64,000 nucleotides of DNA, from contig JAQFVV010012972.1 in NCBI GenBank assembly GCA_028023455.1, forward strand, positions 124,001-188,000, given 5' to 3'. The first letter of the stretch is position 1, and each line of letters begins with the position of its first letter. The notes below the pieces were generated by a model. The model saw only the letters and a program-made list of their open reading frames with translations. It ran no database searches and was not told where the DNA came from. The position numbers and the translations under genes were made by a program. Positions 1 to 12,200 of the stretch are shown in pieces. Origin of the DNA: Epiperipatus broadwayi. Taxonomy: Eukaryota > Onychophora > Udeonychophora > Euonychophora > Peripatidae.

Positions 1-268
1 TAATGTTACTACCCTTCCATAATAAATAACAATGCAAATTATGCTTATCAATATAAAATTATTTCTATTGAATTTGGAGAAAATTCAGGGGTGTATTTAA
101 CATGTCCTACTACTCTTTTTTACTGGGTTGGGCTTTGTAGATTTCAATTGTTTAAAATTATGTATAAAGTACTTCTCAATAACATTATTAGGCAGCATTT
201 GTAACCATTTATCTTACAAGTCCACGTTTTTAAGTATATACTAATATATATTCTTTTTTAACTTGCAG

Positions 269-3200
269 ACCTATTGTCCCTTCTTCTTTGGAAAATCTTC
301 TCGGTTGCTGAATGTTATTCGCAGTAAAGTATGTGTTCAATGATAATTAACCCATATCATTAAAATAACAATTATTAGAAATCTATACTTAATTATTTTT
401 AAGATAATAAATTGTATATTATGTTTTCAGTTCAAGATATGAATACAAGAAAATCTGAAAGAAATAATGTATAATTATTTTACTATTATTGTAAATGATG
501 TGGTCTTGCCAAACAGTCTAACGTCTAAAAAATATTTAAATCACAAGTATATACCTTTAGTTTTAAATGATTTGCAAAGATTGAAACACTAATTTATTTG
601 CATCTGAAATAGTTCATTTTACCCCTTGAGAATGACTATCCAGGAGAATTAAGCTTTATTGCATTGAATAAGCTAAAAAAAATTTAAATTAACAATTTTT
701 TTCATTAGAGATATTTGTCCAATTCATGAATAAAACAATAGATTCTACTAGGATAAGTTCACATTGACCCCCATTAAATCTTTCAGAAATGCATGACTTT
801 CCTTTCCATTTCTTGACTCTAAAACATTTTTGGTATGATTGATAGAATGACTCTTGACCATCATCTGAGAAAAACAGTCCTAAAACAGCATTTGGAATGT
901 TTTGTTAAATCTAAGTGTGTTTTGGCTCTATTATGATCATATCATAAAAAACTACATTCAGCATCATAGTGGTTTTCCTTTACACTTTTCTTCTCTGTGA
1001 GTCAACATTGAATATTTTTCTGTTTTGGTCACATATGTTTTCTCTGCAATAACCTTCATTTTAAGTCTGCAGTAATAATTTTCACTATTTCATCCTGTGG
1101 TGTGCATGAATGATCCAAAACCTGCCACTAACTGCTAGTTTACATTATTGATATTCATTTTATAATCACATGTTCATTTAACTTTCTTAGTAAATCTATA
1201 TCTTATTTTTTCAGCATATTTCAATATATTTAAAGTTCCAATATCCCTTCCCCTGAAACTGCAGTCACATTATCTTTATCCCTTCACATTTAACATTTTG
1301 GAATAGAGTATTACTCTCAATAAAATGTAGAAAATTCATTTTGCCTGAGATTATCAAGAAAGTAGCATATCGTATTTTTAATGAACACAAATATCATAGT
1401 ATTGAATGATACATCTCACTTAAATCACTACTAATGTGATATATTCAGGATATTGCTTTATCGAAAAAATATAAGAATTTGAAAATATTTCAAACTTAAT
1501 TTTAATCATATTTAAGATGCTTGCTATTAAATATGAACTTATGGATTAATAATAATAAAAGACATTCAGCTTTTTGGTTTGATGTACTTTTCCATTGTTG
1601 AATAAACATGTTATTAAACAATAAATTCATTCCAATATTTTCTGACATCTCATACAAAAAATTTATACAGCCATTAACCGATACCTTTTTGCTTGCTTTT
1701 AAGAATATAAATTGTAATGCTGTTATCAAAGTATTGGGTCATGTGGGAGATCATTTTTTATCCATTATTTTATATAAGTATCATTTTAATTACTTTCCGT
1801 TTTTACTGTAATAAAATAAATTTCTTTTGACCACTACCCTGTTATTCAGTTTATTTGTGAATTTTCTTTTATTTTATAGAATGCAAAATGGCTCCAAGAA
1901 CAAATACAAAATAAGATTCTAAGCCGTGAAGAAAATCAACTAAAGCAAGATGAGGAGACCATAACTTTGTAAGCATATGTTTTAATACAACTTTTAAAAA
2001 AATATGTTTTAAATTAAAATAATCTTGTGTTGTGTAATAGATGGTCAACACATTGGAAATAAATGTTATATTAAGCATAACTTATTTATTTGCCTCTTGA
2101 AAATACTTCATTGCATTCTTATGGTGCAAAGATACTTTTAAGAGGGAATCAGTCCAGTTCTTGGCATCATATCATGTATATATAGACGTTTTTCATATGT
2201 TTCTTTATAGTTGAATTGGATGTTTATATTACATTATTAACTAATATGTGTGTAGATATAAGAAAATTTATTTGTTCGGGATTCTTATAATAATCATTTG
2301 GATATATATATATTGTATACTTGCTGATAATATTTTTTAACATAACAGATATTTCAACTGGGTCAAATCAAACGAAACCAAAGAAAGGTAATTTTGGGAA
2401 TAGTTTGCACTTTTTAAACATAACAAACTAACTGCATGTGCACCATAAGTTTGTTGTGTGATTTTATTTAAATTTTATAGTATAAAACAATTGAGACATT
2501 TTTTAAATACATTTTTAAAAACAAAATTGTTATTTATCATTATTATAAAAAATACAATATTTTTTAAAATAGAAATTTTCAAAACAACTTTTTTTGGGAT
2601 AGTTGAAACTAAAAAATGACTGCATTGTTTATTTTCTTTGTAATGAAACGTATTTATTTTACTAATAAAAATATTATTCTAACATCACAAGTTTATAAGC
2701 ACTCTATTTTAACAAATTTAATAAGTAAACAAAGAAAAAAGTTTTTATATAAAGAATAAACATTAAATTATAGATATTGGCGATTACAGTAGTCTAGAAG
2801 AAAAACCAAGTATATCTCACACAGACAAAAATATTTTTAGATATTATAAAATAAATATATCAAATTTATTAAGAGCAAACAGATAACATTGTAATATTAT
2901 AAAATAGTAAGTGAAAGGCAGAAAAAATATATACATGAGAACTACGGTTCTGGATTAAGCAATCACATTCTATTATGCTGTTAGTAGGCTAAAGAATTAA
3001 CTCATTTTATAATTCTATTGTAGTGAAGAAAATATTCCATCTTCCAGAAGCCAGTCTGGTAAGTATTAACAATGAAATAACTTTTATTTTTGTAAGCACA
3101 CACACACACGTTTTTATTACATTATTCTAGAGTTTTACCAGTTAAATGAATTGAATTGCTTTTTAGCACAAAAAATAATAACGTAAAATAAAAATACTCT

Positions 3201-6200
3201 CATATTCTGAGAAAATGAGATCTTTTACATTAATCTTACTAAATGTTGAACTGTGTAATCAATAGATCATAAATACAATACAATTTTATAAAGTAAAAAC
3301 CAATAGAGATATTAACAAATATGTGAAAAATTGTGGATCGAGTTGACTCATAATTATGTACGCCATAATGATGTAAGATATATTTCATAACCATAATTCT
3401 GGTAAAAAAAAAACTTTCCATGACAGACTTACAAGCAAAAAAAACAGTATTGTATTTGAATAGGCTAAAATTTTAAATACTTTTTTATCAGGAATAAATA
3501 ATGTAGTCTTAAATGTTGTAGGAAATAATAAATGGCAGAAAGCTAAACTAGATGGCATAATTATTATCAATCCTAGTTGCCTTTATGTTGGCAATGTGTA
3601 AATATGAAATTGATAATTTGCAAATGCAATGTTATAAACAAACATTTTTGAAATAAATTTGTAAAGGCAAAAAAAGTCACTGCAGAATTTTCTTGTTGCT
3701 TAAATTATAGTTCTCTGATCTGTCACAAGTGGAAGCTGCATTGTTTTCAGCAGGCAGCTTGATAAAGAAATTAACAGTGTTTTTATATAATAAATATGAT
3801 GTAGCTAGAATTGTATGAAAGTAAGTGGCAGTAACAGGGTTAACATATGGTAACAGTGTGTTATGTGTTAGTTAAGGGGTATTAGATTACTTGAAAAAAA
3901 TACAAAGAGAAATAGGAAGATATGCAATAGATGCAGATGTGTGGACAGGAAAAAGGCAAATCAAGGAGAAATGTGATGGTCATGTTTTTATATGAGGGGT
4001 GCAAAAAAGCAAAATCAAAATGTTCTGTAGATTGCAGTTTATGGATAATAAAAGAATAGCCAAAAATGTATTTAATTGGGTTATAAATAAAGGGCAGATA
4101 ACAAGATGGATGAGGAAAGTAATGCAATATGCAGAAGATTTGGATCAAGAATTTATGTCAGTATACTTGTACAAAAGATGGGATGATTGTGTTAGGAGAA
4201 TTGTTGAGGGTTATAGTGGTAAGGAATGGGATAGGAGAATAGGTGCATTAATAAAGAATAGGAAGTTGGAAAGATGGACATCTAGTATGGAGAGTAAAAA
4301 GAGTTTAAATATATATAGAAGTAAATGGAATATTAGGTGCAAGTTAATTTATAATAGCAAAGGAATTAGTTTACTGCTTAAGGTTTGCAACAGGGGATTA
4401 TACATGTAAATGAAAAAATGTGGGTGATTTAGTCTGCAATTTTTGAAGGTAGGCGTAGAAAATATTAGGCATTTGTTAATTGAATGTAAAGGCTTGAAAG
4501 CAAAAAGGATACACATAATAAATTTGCGGAATAATAAATATAAGTAAAGTGATTTTACAAAAAGTGGGTTATTGCTTTTTATGCTGGGTTAGGGAAAAAA
4601 GAAAAGGAAGTTAGATATAAATGGCATAAAGTTGACAAAGGTTATGTTGTTGAAATGGGATGGAGCAGGATGCTGGAAAACTTAAAGTGGTGAATGAAAT
4701 GGGAAGGTATAGTGACTAACATGTTTCTCTGGGCATTGTTGCTGAGAGATTTCTGACTCTATATAAGGAGAAGTCACAGTGCATCACATCACCTTGTAAT
4801 GTTTTATTACTAAGCATTCCATACTTTCTCTTCTAATAAAATATTTGTTGAACATTATCCATTGTATGGCTTTTAAAAAAAATATGACTTACAATTATTT
4901 ACTTTTGAACAGCATCATGAGACATGTTGCATATTCATTATTGTATAACATTTACACTTTTAATACAGCAGAAAGTAGGAATCTGCAAGTTAAAAAAAGT
5001 TAATCTTCCAAACTACCAATTGCTTAACAGAAAGAACATAATAAGTGTAACACAATTACAGCAATGATGCAACTTCTTATTTACGACGTCGAAGGTACTG
5101 TTATTTCAAGCCCATAAATAAACCTACCTAATTTCAATTGTAAATACATTAGATTGGAAGGATTTATAAAAATAAAAACAAAAATATATAACTGAAATGA
5201 TTAGATAATTATTATAACCTTGGCAGACTTTGAACACAATTAATCATTAGATATATGCTTCATTTATATTAACTATTTTAAATACAATTGCAGTTAACTT
5301 TTTCACTTATTTTAGATTAATTATTTGCTCTTGTGACAACTGTCATTTTAAACCCACAAAAAAATATATTCACTCTCTATAGTTAAATTTTATTTTACTA
5401 TCCATCTAATAAGTTTCCTTCAAACTTTAAAACATTATCTACATCTCACATGGATATATATATTGTAACCGGACCCCCATACAACCCTTTTATTACGTCA
5501 GTTGTAACGATTTTCTGATGAGCATGCTGTAGGAAGGAACTATCAATTGACATTCCTAATGCAGATGTTAATGCCTCCTACAACAATATTTCCTGCTCAT
5601 CAGAGGATGTAGTACCATAGAGACTGGAAACATCTAAATATTTCTATGTTTGGTTTCCCAAAAAGCGCCATTAGAGTTCCGTCTCACTACAACCTGATTT
5701 GGGTAGGTCTAGTTATGTCAGACGTAGCTCAGAAGGCATGAGATTCTCATGAACAAGTGCTATAATTGGTGAGTGATGCAATAAAACAAAACAAAATTGG
5801 ACAACTGGATAACCAATTTAATTTTTAGTAACAAAAAAAAAATTTATTAAATAACAATTAATTAGCAATTTCTAACGAAGTTCATTTTTATCCACATGAT
5901 AACTCATTTTCATTTTACTTATGAAAGAGCTAGAAGCAGTTCTTTTTTCTTTATCAATAGTTCATTTACAAGTTCATTTATGAGAAGACGTTTGGAAACA
6001 GTCTAATTCAACAATAGTTCATTTTTGAATTCCTTTATGAGAAGAAGCTTGGAAATATTCTAATTCAACAATAGTTCATTTTGAATTCATTTATGAGAAG
6101 AAGCTTGGAAATATTCTAATTCAACAATAGTTCATTTTGAATTCATTTATGAGAAGACGTTTGGGAACAGTCTAATTCATTTATGGTTTATTTTTGAATT

Positions 6201-9200
6201 CCTTTATGAGAAGAAGCTTGGTAATATTCTAATTCAACAATAGTTCATTTTGAGTTCATTTATGAGAAGAAGCTTGGAAACATTCTAATTCAACAATAGT
6301 TCATTTTGAATTCATTTATGAGAAGAAGCTTGGGAATATTCTGATTCAACAATAGTTCATTTTGAATTCATTTATAAGAAGAAGCTTGGGAATATTCTGA
6401 TTCAACAATAGTTCATTTTGAATTCATTTATGATAAGAACCCTAGAAGCAGTCAAGCATTTATGGTTTATACAATAATTCATTTTGAATTCATTTAAGAG
6501 AAGAACCTTAGAAGCAGTCAAGCATTTATGGTTTATACAATAATTCATTTTGAATTCATTTAAGAGAAGAACCTTAGAAGCAGTCAAGCATTTATGGTTT
6601 ATACAATAATTCATTTTGAATTCATTTAAGGGAAGAACCTTAGAAGCAGTCAAGCATTTATGGTTTATACAATAATTCATTTTGAATTCATTTATGTGAA
6701 GAAGCTTGGGAGCAGTCAAGCATTTATGATTTATTCAAATATAAAAGTATATTCATATACATAAATTCTGTTTGGCTTGTGGAGCATTTATCATTTAGTA
6801 ATTGAAGCATTTCTAATTTAGTCAAATATAAAAGTATATTCATACACATAAACTCTGTTTGGCTTGTGGAGCATTTATCATTTAGTAATTGAAGCATTTA
6901 TAATTTAGTCAAATATAAAAGTATATTCATACACATAAACTCTGTTTGGCTTGTGGAGCATTTATCATTTAGTAATTGGAGCACTTCTAATTTAGTCAAA
7001 TATAAAAGTATATTCATACACATAAACTCTGTTTGGCTTGTGGAGCATTTATTATTTAGTAATTGAAGCATTTCTAATTTAGTCAAATATAAAAGTATAT
7101 TCATACACATAAGCTCTGTTTGGCTTGTGGAGCATTTATCATTTAGTAATTGAAGCATTTCTAATTTAGTCAAATATAAAAGTATATTCATACACATAAG
7201 CTCTGTTTGGCTTGTGGAGCATTTATCATTTAGTAATTGAAGCATTTCTAATTTAGTCAAATATAAAAGTATATTCATACACATAAGCTCTGTTACATTA
7301 CCCACATAGAAGTAATATGCAATTAAAGCATTTCTAATCCATATAGTAAATACGTTCAAATATTTTTATAAATAAATTTGCGTATAACTATTTCATAACT
7401 TCATTTTATAACGTATGATAAACATGTTCTAATATTTTACAAAATAAATTCTACGTAATTATTTCATAACTTCACTTTATAACGTATGATAAAGATGTTT
7501 TAATATTTTATAAAACAAATTCTATGTAATTATTTCATAACTTCACTTTATAACGTATGATAAAGATGTCTTAATATTTTATTAAACAAAACATATGCAA
7601 CCATTTCATAACTTCACTTCATAACATATGATAAAAATGTTTTAATATTTTATAAAAATAATTTTTATGTAGATATTTCATGATGTCAATTTATAATTTA
7701 TGATAAAGATGTCTAAACATTCCTATAACATAATTACCTTCCAGTTTTGCAGTCTAGTTTACTCAAAAGAAGGTGGGTTTTTTCATCTATGGAAAGTCAT
7801 GGCACAGCGTGGAGAGAGTGAAGCCGCTAATTTACCCCATTGTCATTATAATTCCTCTAGCAAAGCTTTCTTTTTCCATTTTCACATTTTGTTAAAGCTA
7901 TATTTTAATATGTCAAAAGAATTAAGTAATACACTTTTTTTTTAAAAAAAAAAAAATTAATATGTTCTGCTTCTCTGTGTAAGACGAGAGAAAAAAAAAG
8001 AATGTTCTTTTCTTCCGACGACGTGCCTAATTTGAATACTGCCTCAGTTTAACCCAAGTATCTTCTTTTTTTTTTTTTTAATGATTGGATAATTAATTTC
8101 TTTTTTTTTTATTGAGACAGATAAAAAAAAAAATAAGATGACTTAACATTTTATTCAAATCCATCAATCACAAAATTAAAAACATGATTTTTTTTTTTTA
8201 ACAAATCACAGCTTTATTGCGTTCCCAATTAGGTTGAATCACGCTAGACATTTTTGAATGGGAGGGGATCTTTTGAATATTTATATGAGGAACAGCATAT
8301 CTGTTTCAATATATTATGCAGAGATTAATGTAATTAAGTAAATAAAATACAGTCAATGGAAAGTACTTAAAGAAAAGATTGACCGTCTCTTCTTTTTACC
8401 TCAATTTATATATATTAGAAGTGCATTAAACTGTCATTATTGCCAGTCTACCACTAATGATTCTCTTCATTTTTATATGAGCTAAAAAAACCGATTTGAC
8501 AAATCCAAATTTAATACTTCCACATTGGATATCTTGGTTATATTTTTCAAACACAGATTGAAATCTAATTGATATCGAATTGAATGTTGCAGGGAATAAT
8601 ATTTTGGCAGGGTAAGACAATTATCAACCTTGTGACAAGTTTGCAAAAGTCTTTGTAATAAAACACCTAAAATGAATGAGTATTTGAAGCAACTTTATAA
8701 ATTATGAGTCTTTTTTGTGAAATACAAGATGATAATTTGGGACAACAAAAACTGGACTAAGATGTTTTCCCTTTCAAATATATTGTTTATTCCTCAGATT
8801 AAAAACAGCCATGTGATTAAATGTTACAATGGTTGAATAACATTCAAACATCACTAGGCATAAAGTAAAAAAATCCAGCATGGTTGCCACTTCTGTAAAG
8901 TGTAGTAAATAAAGTAAATATATTAACAATTACCCAAGAATAAAACTAAGATACAAAAAACTGATGTAAAAATATTCATCCATTATCTGGGAAATATATA
9001 TCTACCCTTTATTCAAAAGATATTTTTCAAGCAGGTTATTGTTCAGTTCTTCAAAACAATTGTTTACAACAACAAAAAATTGTCACATCTCTTGGTCAAT
9101 GTATCAGCCAACAATCTAAAATAAAACTTTTATTAAAAGCCTATCATTTTATCTGTTAAAGTATAAATTTGGTAAAAAGAACTTCTTGTTTAAAATAAGA

Positions 9201-12200
9201 TATTTTCTCCTGTTTCTGAGTTACTTTGGAAGCTTTTATTTAAAACTGAATCAACTAACTAATAAAATGGACCAATAAGTATTTTTATTAAGTTATGATT
9301 CTGGAAAAAATAATGTCTTAAGATGTTTGGAGAGAATTGAGACACATAATTACCATTGTTCTTTTTTCACATTCTTCTTAAAAGGTTCATCACTTCCAAA
9401 CAACCCCATTTTTGGCTTTCTTTAGTTTCTGCAATTTCAGAAACCTACCACTTTCAGAAATTAGAGATTCAGTTAACTAAAACACACATGCTAATACAGT
9501 ATTGTAATTTCAATGTAGCTATTTACTATTCTATGGATGCTTCCTTTAAATGCCACTACTTAAGAAAATATGAAGACTGTAGAAACACTGCAAACATTAT
9601 ATCTATTTTAATGATTTATTATCAATTGGACCAAACTCATTCTTGTTAAATAATATTATAAAAATGATTACTTATTCACTCTTGAGGTATAAAATGTCAC
9701 CAAAATGATTCTATTGCTGCTAACCCTTCTGACCACATCTCATGATTACTAAACAAAGTAAAAAATAATAATCTTCTACAATATCATAGTTTCAAACAAA
9801 ATAAAATCTACCAAAATTTATTACATCTACAAGTTGTCTTTAACCTTCTAGACTAACTCAGTTCAATTACAATTAAAGTTCAAATGACATGATGCATGAA
9901 AACCTACACTATCCAAATAAATTACACATGGCATTATTCAATACATTTGAAGATGTTATTTACTTTCCAACAATTTTAATGGCTGCTGTTTTAATTGTGG
10001 CAATCATATTTAATTAATATTCCACGTAATCATTTGAACTTATTATCTTTTATTTTCTTTAATTTTAAGTTTATAAAATTAATTTTGTATTAAATTTTAT
10101 TTGAAGTTTAGTATAAGATTTATTAGTATGTTGAACCTATTCAATTACTTCAATGTGATAACTCTTTTTAAAGATTTTGTTTTTTGTTCATAGGTGATAC
10201 AAAATGTCTTCAATGCGCAAGTGTCCAAGTTATTGTCAGTCGCCTGCGTCTGAGAAATAAAATAATGAAATATTTGGAAAGTCATTCTTTGCATTTGGCC
10301 AAATCATTAGCTTCATTAAAAGACGCTATTAAAAGTAAGAAAAAGACTATAGCATTAGTATTTTGCAGGATATTATTTTTGATATTATAAATATTTGATA
10401 AATGTAAAAATTCCATATCTATAATAAAGGAGAAATAATAAATAACTATTGTATGACATAGGATTAGGCTAATTTAGCAAAACGATTATTTTGGAATTAA
10501 AAAAATGAATTACAAATTTATGGAATACTTTTATGAGACAAATGATATCTAAGAAGAAGTTGATGCCAGGAATGAGAAGTAATTGTAAAATGTAAATTTT
10601 AAACATTAATAACCTTTTCACTTCACAGGCAGGCCATAATCATATGAGCTATAGAAAGAAGAGCCAAACTATATAGTGATGATTACTTGTTTATTTTTTC
10701 AAGTGTTTGTTTGAAGTAAAGACATATAAAATGCATATTCAATGTAAAATAGAAGAATAATAGAAATTTTATTTTGATGAACAGTTTATTTATTCATTTG
10801 AAATAAATGCAGATGTCTTCAAGTGTATTTTTAAATGCAAATAAGATAGCTGAACAGATAGATATATAACTAGTTCTTGATCGTGTAACTATTATTCAAC
10901 AGCAGGTCATGTTAGTGGTTAAAAGCATCAAGAACTCTAGTTCTCTGTTTACCTCTAAATTATCTTATTGGGAGAACTATCAATTATTGTGTTTTGGGAG
11001 TACCAAGGGTGTTAATTTACTTCCAGTGGGAATTACTTGTTTTGGGAAGTGGGGATAAAATTCCTGAAGCTTGAACCAAAATATGTAGATTTTTTGTTGA
11101 AAAATTAACCCGGGTACACTCCCCACCATGGCCTTTTGGTGCTATCATAGAGGTTACAAAATTGACACCATCTGCCTTTTTTACAGTAAATAGGAGGAGT
11201 CCATGGATCACATTCTTTCCCAATCAGATTCATGAACTTATCTTCAGAATTTTATTCTGGGGAAAATTGCCAACCCTGACCAATCCTGTGCAACATTAAA
11301 GTTGGCCTTTAAGAAAGGTATATTTTGAACAATTAGACTAGTGCTATATATAAACTTTGTTATATGGACAGCAAAATTCAAAATGGTATTCAAGAGAGGA
11401 TTGGACCATCCTGTATAAGATTTTATTATTAGCTTGCTAATTAAAACAAGGGAAATGGACAAAAGAACTTGCATGCCTAGTTTGGCAGCTCAAACATGGT
11501 GCCAGCTGAGGATATATGTTGGCATTTCTCACCCATGTTTTCTAGTTGGCCTACTAATACAATTTATAATTGAACTGATATTCTTGAATAATTTGATTGT
11601 ATTTGATGTTATAATCATATATTTTCTGATTGCCAGAATTGTTTTATTTTTATGCATTCATGCTAATTTTAATAATACCTTGGTTATACTTTGTGTGAAA
11701 AGCTAATTCTACTGAAGTATTGTTACTGAGCTGATTCTTTTGTTTCCTCAATATACATATTTTAAATACACTTATAGTCATTTTCACCGACTCCTGAATT
11801 TCTGATTAACGATATTATCATTTGTATTCTAATGTTATGCTGTATACTATTAGAATTAATTTATCTCCAGTGTTTTTAATTACTCAATGATTTTCACCAT
11901 GTACTTAATTTCATGCTTTTTTTTTTACCTTTTCAATGTTTTTTGTTAATGTTTACATTACCACAATTGTAAAACCTTGTTTATATCCATTCCAGACTGT
12001 TGGAATTATTCCAATGTGTATGATCTGTAATTAGGATTTAAATAATTGATGTAATTGTTGGGATTATATGTTTATACCCAACTTTGATTTATAATTAATT
12101 GCTTTTCTTGTATTATATTTTGATTATGAGTAAAGTATATTTTGAAAGATAACTATTATTCAAATAGAAAAACATTTCCCATTTGGTAACATCTGCTTCT

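Noticed and set aside
6402-7359. Minus-strand open frames of 105 and 153 codons with internal repeats
   Set aside because: They are translations of the 66- and 87-bp minisatellites; both unit lengths are multiples of three, so stops are absent periodically.
9356-9649. 97-codon plus-strand frame in gene 1's intron
   Set aside because: No splice sites in phase with gene 1 and no recognisable protein pattern.
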